This document shows, piece by piece, positions 54,203-62,850 of a DNA stretch of 64,000 nucleotides. The DNA is from Neisseriaceae bacterium (GTDB lineage: Bacteria > Pseudomonadota > Gammaproteobacteria > Burkholderiales > Neisseriaceae). Every line of letters starts with the position of its first letter. Position 1 is the first letter of the stretch. The stretch is taken from NCBI GenBank assembly GCA_017991555.1, contig JAGOQM010000001.1, positions 461,534 through 525,533 on the forward strand, given 5' to 3'. Made by a program: the position numbers and the translations under genes. The notes beneath the pieces are model-generated. The model ran no database searches, had not been told where the DNA came from, and saw only the letters and a program-made list of their open reading frames with translations.

Positions 54203-54484
54203 ATGGCCACTAAGCCTAAAAGCCATTTCGAAAGAAACTGGCTGATATTGTTTTTGGTTTTATATGCACTCATTATGCTGCCCCTGCCTTGGTATTACAG
54301 CGAAACCTATATCCCCAGCTTTTGGGGGGCGCCGCTGTTTTTATTTGGGTGGTTGGCACATGGGGTGGTGGTTTTAATCTTCACCGCGGTGTATGCGCGA
54401 CAATGTTTAAAACGACCAGAATATCAAGACTTTGAGCAAGGCCAAGAGGACCATCGTGCCAAGGAGCCTCACAATGAGCACTAA
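54203..54484 (+). CDS. Small membrane protein, DUF997/DUF3311-like (YhdT type)
   Basis: 93 residues, two transmembrane helices (about 13-32 and 42-65) with a basic start and an acidic tail. Its sequence WLILFLVLYALIMLPLPWYYSETYIPSFWGAPLFLFGWLAHG resembles small proteins encoded with sodium:solute symporters (YhdT beside PanF). It overlaps the symporter start by 11 nt, so the two are co-translated. Confidence 0.85.
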   Translation: MATKPKSHFERNWLILFLVLYALIMLPLPWYYSETYIPSFWGAPLFLFGWLAHGVVVLIFTAVYARQCLKRPEYQDFEQGQEDHRAKEPHNEH

Positions 54485-55964
54485 CGTCGAACAATTCATC
54501 ACGCCCACGCCTGGGCCGTTTCTGATTACCTTACTGATTTACTTCCTCATCATTGCCGCCATTGGCTATGTAGCAGCCCGCCAAACCAAAAACATGAAAG
54601 ACTTTTTGGTGATGGGCGGCAAAGCCGGTGCAGTGGTGTCGGGCATCGCCTATTTTGCCACTCAATACAGCATGAGCACCTTTATGGGCGTGCCTGCAAT
54701 TGCCTATAACAATGGCTTTGCCGGCTTGAGCATCACCATCCCAGGGGTGGCTTTTTCCATGCTGATCCCTGCGCTGTTGGTGGGCCGCAAGCTGATGCAA
54801 TTGCGCCAACACAACAACTTTTTAACCATGACTGACTATCTGGCCGACCGCTATCAGTCTGACACCATGCGGGTCATCCATGCGGTGGTGATGGTGCTGT
54901 TTTTAATCGCCCTAGCCGGTGCGCAACTGGTGGGCGCCGGCGTGATCGTCAAAACCTTTACCGGCTACCCAGAATGGACGGGCGTGGTCATGACCGGTGC
55001 GGTGGTGATGGTGTACTGTATGTATGGCGGCATGCGCGGCGCCATGCTGACCGACGTATTGCAAGGCAGCCTGATGGTTTTGACCGCCGTGGTGACGTTT
55101 GTGATGTCGGTTCGCGCCGGCGGTGGCCTTGAAGCCATCACCAGCCAGCTGGCCCAAACCAGCCCTGATCATTTAACCCACCCTGGTGCCAAAGGCGAAT
55201 ACGGTTTTGGCGTCTATGTGTCCATGATTTTAATGTGGAGCTTCTTCACCATTGGCCAGCCGACGCTGTTTACCAAGTTCTTCTCCATGAAAAACTACTC
55301 GGTGCTGTTTAAAAGCGTGATCTTAGGCACTTTGGGCATGTTGATTTCCGCCACCATGATTGAATGGTCTGGGGTGAACGCCTTTGTGTCGATTATCGGC
55401 TTACAGGGCAAAGACGCCGACTTCATCGTGCCGATTATGCTGCAACAATCGCTTAACCCCATTTTGGCTTCGGTCATGATTGCCGGCATCGTTTCGGCCG
55501 GCATGTCAACGGTATCGGCCTTAATGGTGGTGGCCACCGGTGGCGTGTCGCGCGACATCTATCAAAAACTAATTAACCCCCAGGCCAGTGACAAAACCGT
55601 GTTTAGGCTGTCACAGGTGGTCACCATTGTGATCGGCATCATCAGCATCATCATTGGCATCATGAAGCCCGCCAGTATTTTTGAAATTGTCCGTTTCTCA
55701 TTCGGCGGCTTAGGCATTTGGGTGATTGCGGTGATTTTGGGCATGTATTGGCGCAAAGCCACCACCGCAGGGGTGTTAACCGGCGTGGTGCTGGGTGAGT
55801 GCTACTATGTGGCGGTCAAGCTGGGTTGGTTAAGCAAGTTTTGGGCCTTCCACTTAGATCCGTTGATTCCGGCCTGGTGTTTTGGCATGATGGTGGCCAT
55901 CATCGTCAGCCGCTACACCAAAAAAATTGACCCCAGCGTTCTGGCGCGTCATTTCAGCCACTAA
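54474..55964 (+). CDS. Sodium:solute symporter (PanF-like SSS family)
   Basis: About 496 residues, about 13 helices. IGYVAARQTKNMKDFLVMGGKAGAVVSGIAYFATQYSMSTFMGVPAIAYNNGF and YGGMRGAMLTDVLQGSLMV are SSS motifs; ISAGMSTVSALMVVATGGVSRDIYQ-like sequence is near 345. ATG 54474 has AAGGAG; the longer frame overlaps the small protein and is rejected. The closest named relative is pantothenate symporter PanF, but the adjacent amidohydrolases suggest a peptide-like, hydantoin-like or creatinine-like substrate. Confidence 0.88.
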   Translation: MSTNVEQFITPTPGPFLITLLIYFLIIAAIGYVAARQTKNMKDFLVMGGKAGAVVSGIAYFATQYSMSTFMGVPAIAYNNGFAGLSITIPGVAFSMLIPALLVGRKLMQLRQHNNFLTMTDYLADRYQSDTMRVIHAVVMVLFLIALAGAQLVGAGVIVKTFTGYPEWTGVVMTGAVVMVYCMYGGMRGAMLTDVLQGSLMVLTAVVTFVMSVRAGGGLEAITSQLAQTSPDHLTHPGAKGEYGFGVYVSMILMWSFFTIGQPTLFTKFFSMKNYSVLFKSVILGTLGMLISATMIEWSGVNAFVSIIGLQGKDADFIVPIMLQQSLNPILASVMIAGIVSAGMSTVSALMVVATGGVSRDIYQKLINPQASDKTVFRLSQVVTIVIGIISIIIGIMKPASIFEIVRFSFGGLGIWVIAVILGMYWRKATTAGVLTGVVLGECYYVAVKLGWLSKFWAFHLDPLIPAWCFGMMVAIIVSRYTKKIDPSVLARHFSH

Positions 55965-56020
55965 ACCACACATCGCCCTAGGACGCTTCTGGCCGACCTA
56001 GGGCGTAAGGAACACCGACC

Positions 56021-56722
56021 ATGTTAATCAAAGAGATGAACTGGATGCAGGTAGAACACTACCTAAAAACCGACGATCGCATCGTGCTGCCCATTGGCAG
56101 TACCGAACAACATGCCTACCTCAGCCTCATGACCGACACCATTTTGGCTGAAAAAGTCGCCACCGAGGCTGCTGAACCGCTAGGCGTGCCGGTTTTACCG
56201 GTGGTGCCCTACGGCCTAGCGCCCTATTTTACCGCCTATCCTGGCACCATTTCTCTACGCAGCAGCACCTACTTCGCCATGATTGTCGACATTTTAGACA
56301 GCGTGTATCAGGCCGGTTTTCGCCGCATTCTGTTGGTCAACGGCCATGGCGGCAACAGCCCCGTGCTCAACGAACTACAAACCTGGCTCAACACTCATTC
56401 GGACGCACGCGTCAAGCTGCACAACTGGTGGGCCGCCCCCAAAACCATGGCCAAAGTGAAGGCCATTGATGCCGTGGCCTCGCACGCCTCATGGATGGAA
56501 AACTTCCCATGGACCCGCCTTGCCGGCGTGACCCTGCCCGACAGCCAAAAGCCCATGATTAGCCTTGAGCACATGCGCCAACTGAGCGCGCAAGGGGTTC
56601 GTGACTATGTCGGCGACGGCAACTACGGTGGCGACTACTACAAAGACGACGCCCTCATGCAGGCACTATGGGCCATTGGTGTTGCTGAAACCCGTGCCCA
56701 GCTCGCAGACAACTGGGCCTAA
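56021..56722 (+). CDS. Creatininase-family amidohydrolase
   Basis: 233 residues. Metal-site motifs: LPIGSTEQHAYLSLMTDTILA (Glu, His, Asp) and RRILLVNGHGGNSPVLNEL. The usual GSTEQHGPHLP wording is altered to EQHAYLS, so the substrate may differ from creatinine. Family members also include formamide hydrolases in riboflavin/F420 or mycofactocin (MftE) pathways; no such genes are here. It lies 56 bp after the symporter. Confidence 0.88.
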   Translation: MLIKEMNWMQVEHYLKTDDRIVLPIGSTEQHAYLSLMTDTILAEKVATEAAEPLGVPVLPVVPYGLAPYFTAYPGTISLRSSTYFAMIVDILDSVYQAGFRRILLVNGHGGNSPVLNELQTWLNTHSDARVKLHNWWAAPKTMAKVKAIDAVASHASWMENFPWTRLAGVTLPDSQKPMISLEHMRQLSAQGVRDYVGDGNYGGDYYKDDALMQALWAIGVAETRAQLADNWA

Positions 56723-56741
56723 CCTAATAAAGAAGCCAGCC

Positions 56742-57935
56742 ATGAATGCTCTCTCTTCCCTATCACTGCGCTTCACCCTACTTCAAGGGGCCGAGGTGTT
56801 TGCCCCAGAAGCCTTAGGCATCCAAGATGTGTTGCTGTGCGGCCAAAAAATTGTCGCCATCGAGCCCAATATTGACGCCCAAAGCATCCCCCACTGTACC
56901 GTCATCAACCTCAGCGGCCACAAGCTGTGCCCTGGCTTGATTGATCAGCACATCCACTTAATTGGCGGTGGCGGCGAAGCCGGACCACACACCCGTACAC
57001 CGGAAGCCAATTTATCGGCGCTGGTAGAGGCAGGCATCACCACCGCCGTGGGGCTACTGGGCACCGATGGCATTACCCGCCACCCAGCCTCACTGCTGGC
57101 GAAGGTGAAGGCCCTTAATCATGAAGGCATCAGCGCCTACATGTTTACCGGCGCCTACACCGTGCCCACCCCCACCATCACCGGCAGCATCGAACAAGAC
57201 GTGGCCTTTATCGACCCCATTATTGGGGTCAAAACGGCGGTCTCGGACCACCGTTCCTCTGCGCCTACCGCCGCCGAACTGGCGCGCCTGAGCGGTCAGG
57301 CACGCGTGGGGGGACTGTTAGGCAGTAAGGCCGGCATCACCGTTTTGCACCTAGGCAATAGCAGCAAAACCCTTGCCCCGCTATACGAGCTGCTTGACGC
57401 TTCCGACCTGCCCATCAACAAGCTTTTACCCACCCACATTAACCGCACCCAAATCCTGTTTGAGGCGGCCATCGCATTTGCCTTAAAAGGCGGCACCATC
57501 GACATCACCAGCGGCATCGACCCCGACATCGGCGCCCGCAATGCCGTTAAGCCCAGCCACGCCATTACGCAAGCACTGGCCGCCGGCGTGCCCATGCATC
57601 GGCTCACCATCAGTTCCGATGGCAACGGCAGCATGCCTAAGTTTGATGAACAAGGCCAGCTAGTCGGCATCACCATTGCCGGCTTTGGCAGCCTAATGAA
57701 GGCGCTGCGCAACCTAGTACAGGAAGAGCAGCTGCCCCTAGCCGAAGCGCTGCGCCCCTTCACCAGCTCAGTCGCCGACTTATTACAGCTGGCGCACAAG
57801 GGCCGGATTCAAACCGATGCCGACGCCGATCTGTTGATTTTGGATCAAGACCTTCAGCTTCAGGCCGTTTTTGCCAAAGGCCAACAAATGGTGGCCGCCG
57901 GCAAAGCCATCGTCAAAGGCACGTTTGAAGCCTAG
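56742..57935 (+). CDS. iadA: Isoaspartyl (beta-aspartyl) dipeptidase IadA-like
   Basis: About 397 residues. Metal ligands: GLIDQHIHLIGGGGE (HxH), the likely carboxylated Lys in IIGVKTAVSDHRSS, THINR and ISSDGNGSMP (Asp). Substrate-arm motifs match IadA, which cleaves beta-Asp-X dipeptides arising from protein damage or cyanophycin. ATG 56742 is used (390 residues in E. coli). Found after a creatininase and symporter, this suggests a catabolic route for isoaspartyl or related amide compounds. Confidence 0.9.
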   Translation: MNALSSLSLRFTLLQGAEVFAPEALGIQDVLLCGQKIVAIEPNIDAQSIPHCTVINLSGHKLCPGLIDQHIHLIGGGGEAGPHTRTPEANLSALVEAGITTAVGLLGTDGITRHPASLLAKVKALNHEGISAYMFTGAYTVPTPTITGSIEQDVAFIDPIIGVKTAVSDHRSSAPTAAELARLSGQARVGGLLGSKAGITVLHLGNSSKTLAPLYELLDASDLPINKLLPTHINRTQILFEAAIAFALKGGTIDITSGIDPDIGARNAVKPSHAITQALAAGVPMHRLTISSDGNGSMPKFDEQGQLVGITIAGFGSLMKALRNLVQEEQLPLAEALRPFTSSVADLLQLAHKGRIQTDADADLLILDQDLQLQAVFAKGQQMVAAGKAIVKGTFEA

Positions 57936-57955
57936 GCCCAAACGGCCGCCGCTGC

Positions 57956-57980
57956 GCCACGCCACCCGCGTGGCTTTTTT
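57956..57980 (+). terminator. Terminator of the rpiR-iadA operon
   Basis: GCCACGC/GCGTGGC stem (57956-57962, 57968-57974), 5-base loop and six T. Confidence 0.92.
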
Positions 57981-58097
57981 ATGCGCGTCGACAGCCGCGC
58001 CAAAACCCCACCGTCATCGCACCAGCGCTTGCTGCCAAGGGCGGCAGACCCTATACTCAAGAAACCTCATCTAGGTTTAATCCGCCAAGGAATCCCC

Positions 58098-58631
58098 ATG
58101 TCTACCGCCCTACTCATCATTGATGTCCAAAACGCCTTTTTTTGCACGCCGCCGCTGGCACATCAAGCCGAAACCGTACTGGGCCACATCAACCAGCTCA
58201 CCGAACGCGCTCGGGCACAGGCCACCCCTGTGATTTGGGTACAGCATCATGCCCCCGACTTGCCCACCCATTCTGAAGCTTGGGCCCTACCAGACGCCCT
58301 ATGCGTCGCCGCCAGCGACCACCTAGTGAGTAAAAACACCCCTGATGCCTTTCTAGACACCTCTTTGGGCGGCCTTTTAAACGCCCTCCACGTTCGTCAT
58401 TTGGTGATTTGTGGCTTTGCCACCGAATATTGCGTCGACACCACCACCCGCAGCGCCATGGCCAGGGGTTTCCATGTATCGCTGGTGAGCGATGCCCACA
58501 CCACTCGTGATAAGGCCCACGCCTCAGCCATTACCATTATGGCCCATCATAACGCCACCCTAAGCAGCATCCAAAGCTTCAACGGCAAAACCACCTGCGT
58601 GGCTGCCGCCAGCGTGCAATTCGGTCATTAA
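58098..58631 (+). CDS. Isochorismatase-family cysteine hydrolase
   Basis: 177 residues. Asp in LLIIDVQNAFF, Lys in VSKNTPDAF and nucleophile Cys in CGFATEYCVDTT form the catalytic triad. Members include N-carbamoylsarcosine amidase, nicotinamidase and others. It is next to the creatininase-IadA operon but after its terminator, with its own RBS (AAGGA). A creatinine-like pathway could use such an amidase, but this is only suggestive. Confidence 0.88.
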   Translation: MSTALLIIDVQNAFFCTPPLAHQAETVLGHINQLTERARAQATPVIWVQHHAPDLPTHSEAWALPDALCVAASDHLVSKNTPDAFLDTSLGGLLNALHVRHLVICGFATEYCVDTTTRSAMARGFHVSLVSDAHTTRDKAHASAITIMAHHNATLSSIQSFNGKTTCVAAASVQFGH

Positions 58632-58683
58632 GCCCTTCCTACCCCATCCCGCTCTTTGGTCAAGGAACATAGTGTTGAGGCCG

Positions 58684-59067
58684 CTAGGCGGCCGTGGACG
58701 CAATTGCCTGACGATAAGCCGTTAAGCCATTCATACAGGCAGGGACACCCGCATAAATCGCCATTTGAATCACCACTTCCAATAATGCCTCTTGGCTCAC
58801 CCCAATATTCAAGGCGGCCCGCATATGTAAAGCCAACTGCGGCGCAGCATTGCCTAAGCTGATTAATGACGCCACCGTCACCAGCTCTCTGGTTTTTAAG
58901 TCCAAGCCTGGCCGTCCCACCACATCTGCAAACGCATAGTTCACAATAAGCTTGGGCAGTTCAGGATCTAGCGCCGATAAAGAGGCAATCACCTTATCCG
59001 CCAAGCCTGCTTCCAAACGATTCATGATCTCTATACCATAGTCCGATAGTGCTGATTTGTTGTTCAT
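58684..59067 (-). CDS. Carboxymuconolactone decarboxylase-like protein
   Basis: About 127 residues. All-helical AhpD-like fold: DLKTRELVTVASLISLGNAAPQLALHMRAALNIGVSQEALLEVVIQMAIYAGVPACMNGL. The CxxC motif of AhpD peroxidase is absent. It lies 3 bp after the MFS gene on the same strand. Confidence 0.88.
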   Translation of the reverse strand: MNNKSALSDYGIEIMNRLEAGLADKVIASLSALDPELPKLIVNYAFADVVGRPGLDLKTRELVTVASLISLGNAAPQLALHMRAALNIGVSQEALLEVVIQMAIYAGVPACMNGLTAYRQAIASTAA

Positions 59068-59070
59068 CAC

Positions 59071-60258
59071 TTATGCCTTTTCTACTAAAGTGGCGGTCTC
59101 TGGCGTGACCAAAACAATGAATAAGGCCATGATCACAATCAGGCCGGCCGCGCCCATCAATACATTTAAGCCGTAGCCGGCAAGTAGCCAAGCACCCAAA
59201 AGTGCGCCCAGACCGACAGCCATGTTAAACACTGAAACATAGAGCGCAGAGGCCGGAAACGCATCCTTATGCGCCAAACGCAGTACCCAAGTCTGAAGGC
59301 CGACAAAAAGGCCAGAAACCGAGACGCCCCAAAGCATGATCAGCACAAAAACAGCCGGTACAGTCAATGCTGTGGCATAAAAGCCCAAACCCAACAGAAT
59401 CACCGAGATGAGCATAATGGCAACAAACAGAATGGCCTTGAGATAACGGTCGATAAGCCAGCCGGTCAGAACATTACCCAACAAGCCCGCCACACCGAAG
59501 CACAGTAGCAAAATGGGAATCAAATAGACCTCAAGCGTCGCCATGTTTTGCAGATAGGGCTCAATAAAGGTAAAGGCACAAAAATGGGCGGTAATGGCCA
59601 ACAGGGTGACGGCATATATGTTCAGTAACGTTTTATTTTTCAAAACTTTTTTAAGAACGTCCACACCTATATTGTTTTTACTGCTGATGTCGGGGATTAA
59701 AATCGCCATGCCAATGAGCGTCACCATGCTCAACATGGCAATCAGCCAGAATGCCAAACGCCACCCCAAATAAAGACCAATAGCATTTGCCATGGGCACG
59801 CCAAACACGCTTGCTGCGGACACGCCGCCAAAAACAATCGACGTCGCGACCCCGATATAGCTGGCCGGTACCATCCCCACCGCCACGACACCAATCATGG
59901 CCCAAAATCCGCCATGAGCCAAAGCACCGATGGTCCTTGCCACAATTAACCAGCCATAGCTTGGCGACAAAGCACAAGCAATATTGGCCATCAGCATGAC
60001 CAGCATTAACATCAACAACATTTTCTTCTTAGACACCGAGCCCAGTAAAATTGAAGACGCCAGGGCACTGAATGCCCCAACCCAAGCGTACATTGTCACG
60101 GTTAAACCAATTAGTGCCTCTGACTGCTGTAGCCCTATAGCCATCGGCGTTAATAAACCGATAGGGGCCAATTCTGCGGTGACAATGGTAAACGTCGACA
60201 GCGACAAAACCACCATCCCCAACCACGTTTTGGCACTCACTTCTTTGATGTCATTCAT
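59071..60258 (-). CDS. MFS transporter, DHA1 family
   Basis: About 395 residues, 12 helices. TFTIVTAELAPIGLLTPMAIGLQ, ASSILLGSVSKKKMLLMLM and VARTIGALAHGGFWAMIGVVAVGMV, with AASVFGVPMANAIGLYLGWRLAFW. ATG 60258 is chosen behind TAGGATC. Codon composition is a little more AT-rich than flanking genes. Expressed with the decarboxylase-like and 71-residue genes; divergent LysR is the likely regulator. Confidence 0.9.
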   Translation of the reverse strand: MNDIKEVSAKTWLGMVVLSLSTFTIVTAELAPIGLLTPMAIGLQQSEALIGLTVTMYAWVGAFSALASSILLGSVSKKKMLLMLMLVMLMANIACALSPSYGWLIVARTIGALAHGGFWAMIGVVAVGMVPASYIGVATSIVFGGVSAASVFGVPMANAIGLYLGWRLAFWLIAMLSMVTLIGMAILIPDISSKNNIGVDVLKKVLKNKTLLNIYAVTLLAITAHFCAFTFIEPYLQNMATLEVYLIPILLLCFGVAGLLGNVLTGWLIDRYLKAILFVAIMLISVILLGLGFYATALTVPAVFVLIMLWGVSVSGLFVGLQTWVLRLAHKDAFPASALYVSVFNMAVGLGALLGAWLLAGYGLNVLMGAAGLIVIMALFIVLVTPETATLVEKA

Positions 60259-60266
60259 AAATGATC

Positions 60267-60482
60267 CTACCTTACGCCTAAATGCGCCCAAGAATGTTGC
60301 ATTGCCTCATTAATTAACGCCCGCTCGTTGCCCACATAAACTGGAAAACCAAAAAACTCAGGCGCACCCACGCTCAAAGAAACATACAAGCATTCATCTG
60401 GCTCACTCGGCCATAACGATTTAATGATTGCAGCAGCAGTCCCCTCTTTCAAAAAACGAGACAACCATAATTTATTTGACAT
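60267..60482 (-). CDS. Small hypothetical protein, 71 residues
   Basis: Not recognised. MSNKLWLSRFLKEGTAAAII is followed by a charged middle and hydrophobic strands (ECLYVSLSVGAPEFFGFPVYVGNERALINEAM). It starts behind AAAGGTG and ends 8 bp before the MFS start, so it appears to be the first gene of that operon. Confidence 0.6.
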   Translation of the reverse strand: MSNKLWLSRFLKEGTAAAIIKSLWPSEPDECLYVSLSVGAPEFFGFPVYVGNERALINEAMQHSWAHLGVR

Positions 60483-60596
60483 AAAACACCTTTCTTAGAT
60501 GATGTAAACAGCACAAAGCCGAAGATAACACTGAAACATATTTATGCTGAAGTGCTATATTGGCAATACCTAAATGGCATAGCAAGGGGCTAAAAA

Positions 60597-61526
60597 GTGG
60601 ATTTAATCAAAAAAAAATTACCCAGTATCAAGCAGCTCACCTGTTTTTTAGCCGTGGCCCAAGAATTAAACTTCAATCGCGCCGCCCAGCGCCTAGACAT
60701 GAGTCAGCCACCGCTAAGCCGTCATATTCAAGCCTTGGAGCACAGCTTAGGCATAGCGCTCTTCAGAAGAGACACGCATTCTGTGCATTTAACCGAAGCC
60801 GGTAAACGACTGGAACCGCTGGTGCGACAGTGGCTACGCGATTTAAGCAACGACCTTGAATCCATCCAAATACCCAACCATGGCCTGCGTATTGGCGTGA
60901 CACGCATGCTGAACCTACATGCGATGCCGGCCTTTCAGCCATTATTCACGCCCACCGCCTTGGCCCCACACACCTTAGTACATCACCTAAGCTCAACCCA
61001 GTTGCTTGATGCATTTAAACACCACCATTTTGACGTGGTCATCATTGCCGAACACCCCCATCACAGAGCCGACTGGCACCTCGCTCACGTCTACACAGAA
61101 TCCATGCTGATGGTCCTGCCTAGCCACCATGCGGCCAGCAAGGCGGCTTATTTTGATTTCGACGCCTCTGCCGACTTACCGCTCTTCTGGTTTAAGCGTC
61201 AACACAGTCCCAGCTATTATGATGAGTGCGAAGCCGCACTCAAGCTGTTGACTCAGCCCTTAATACGAATTCCAGAACCGGATGATTCATTGATCATGCT
61301 GGCACAGGTTGCCCAAGGCCAGGGCATGGCACTGATGCCCAGCAGCATGTGCGGCCTCATTCAACAAAACTTGAGCTATCTTGCCCTACACCCCAAGTAT
61401 CAGGGCGCCTTCGATTTAAAAATATTTTTACTGACGCGCGCCCTAGCAGAACATCCTCAGCAAGCCGCTTTTATTGAACAGCTCAAGCAAGCGCTGGCTA
61501 CCCCCACGAAGCCCCTTTACTGCTGA
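60597..61526 (+). CDS. LysR-family transcriptional regulator
   Basis: 309 residues with GTG start at 60597 behind AAGGGG. HTH: PSIKQLTCFLAVAQELNFNRAAQRLDMSQPPLSRHIQALEHSLGIALFRRDTHSVHLTEAG, the CatR/BenM-like type. Effector domain is complete. Divergent from the 71-residue protein-MFS-decarboxylase operon by 114 bp; likely its regulator. Confidence 0.9.
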   Translation: MDLIKKKLPSIKQLTCFLAVAQELNFNRAAQRLDMSQPPLSRHIQALEHSLGIALFRRDTHSVHLTEAGKRLEPLVRQWLRDLSNDLESIQIPNHGLRIGVTRMLNLHAMPAFQPLFTPTALAPHTLVHHLSSTQLLDAFKHHHFDVVIIAEHPHHRADWHLAHVYTESMLMVLPSHHAASKAAYFDFDASADLPLFWFKRQHSPSYYDECEAALKLLTQPLIRIPEPDDSLIMLAQVAQGQGMALMPSSMCGLIQQNLSYLALHPKYQGAFDLKIFLLTRALAEHPQQAAFIEQLKQALATPTKPLYC

Positions 61527-61701
61527 TGATGGCAAGCATGAGTCAATCCAGGCCTTTCCAATACGGTTGCGACGAATAAGAGCACCCCTTATACTCAAAG
61601 TGTGGATACAGCATTCGCCTATGTCCTCTAAAAAACCATCACGCCCCAGATTGCTCAGCACGAGCCCGACGCACCCTTCTAGCCATTAGGACACACCCAG
61701 C

Positions 61702-62850
61702 ATGAACATCGTCATTGCCCCAGACTCTTTTAAAGAAAGCCTCAGCGCCATCGAGGTAGCAGACGCCATTGCCGCTGGCTTTGCCGAGGTTCTGCCCAGT
61801 GCCAATCTCGTTAAAATACCCATGGCAGACGGTGGTGAAGGTTCTGCCGCCACCATCGTTGCTGCCACCGGCGGCCAGCTGCAACCGGTACGCGTGCACG
61901 ATCCATTGGGACGGTCCATGACCGCCCACTATGGGCTCAGCCCGGATGGCCGCACCGCCATCATTGAAATGGCGGCCTGTAGCGGCTTGCATTTGGTGGC
62001 CGCGCATGAACGCCAACCGTTGACCAGCACCAGCCGCGGCATGGGCGAGGCGATTTTGGCCGCCCTTGAGGGCGGCGCTAGTCGCCTCTTGCTGTGCATT
62101 GGCGGCAGCGCCAGCACCGATGGTGGCATGGGTTTACTACAGGCATTAGGGGTTCGATTTGTGGATGACTCAGGCGTTGACCTAGGCGCCGGCGGCGCCG
62201 AACTGGTGCGCCTGGCCCAGATTGATGTGACGGCCCTAGACGCCCGACTGGCGCACTGCCAAATTGACATTGCCTGCGACGTCGACAATCCGCTGTTGGG
62301 CGACCACGGTGCCGCAGCCGTGTTTGGCCCACAAAAAGGCGCCAGCCCCGACGACGTCGCCCTCTTAGAACAAGGCTTAAGCCGCTACGCCGAGGTGATG
62401 GCGCGCACATTAAAACAGGACGTGGCCAATCTGGCCGGTGCTGGTGCGGCCGGCGGCGTAGGCGCGGCCTTAATGGCTGTGTTAAAAGGCCGACTGCGGC
62501 CCGGCCATGAAATCATCGCCGCCACCGTCGGCCTAGCTGAGCACATTGCCCATGCCGACTGGGTCATTACCGGCGAAGGCCGCATCGACAGCCAAACCAT
62601 TTTTGGCAAAACCCCCATCGGCGTGGCCAAATTGGCCAAGCAATACCGCAAGCCCGTCATCGCCATTGCTGGCGGCTACAGCGCCAACGCCGACGTGGTA
62701 CATGAACATGGCATTGACGCCTTGTTCAGCGCCGTCCACGAACCCTGTACCGTGGCCGAGGCCTTAGCCAACGCGGAACACAATGTGCGCCAATGCGCGC
62801 GCAACGTCGCCCAACTCATCAAGCTGGCTCAGGCCAGCGCCCTGGGCTGA
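61702..62850 (+). CDS. glxK: Glycerate 2-kinase (GarK/GlxK family)
   Basis: 382 residues. MNIVIAPDSFKESLSAIEVADAIAAGF, PMADGGEGSAATIV, CIGGSASTDGGMGLLQALG and ITGEGRIDSQTIFGKTPIGVAKLAK are the family signatures. It phosphorylates glycerate to 2-phosphoglycerate. No glyoxylate or glucarate genes are visible. Its 3' end overlaps the convergent MFS gene by 22 nt. Confidence 0.95.
   Translation: MNIVIAPDSFKESLSAIEVADAIAAGFAEVLPSANLVKIPMADGGEGSAATIVAATGGQLQPVRVHDPLGRSMTAHYGLSPDGRTAIIEMAACSGLHLVAAHERQPLTSTSRGMGEAILAALEGGASRLLLCIGGSASTDGGMGLLQALGVRFVDDSGVDLGAGGAELVRLAQIDVTALDARLAHCQIDIACDVDNPLLGDHGAAAVFGPQKGASPDDVALLEQGLSRYAEVMARTLKQDVANLAGAGAAGGVGAALMAVLKGRLRPGHEIIAATVGLAEHIAHADWVITGEGRIDSQTIFGKTPIGVAKLAKQYRKPVIAIAGGYSANADVVHEHGIDALFSAVHEPCTVAEALANAEHNVRQCARNVAQLIKLAQASALG

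Noticed and set aside
57981..58097. N-terminal extension of the isochorismatase-family gene
   Set aside because: Upstream codons follow directly on a terminator and lack family similarity; ATG 58098 has a good RBS.
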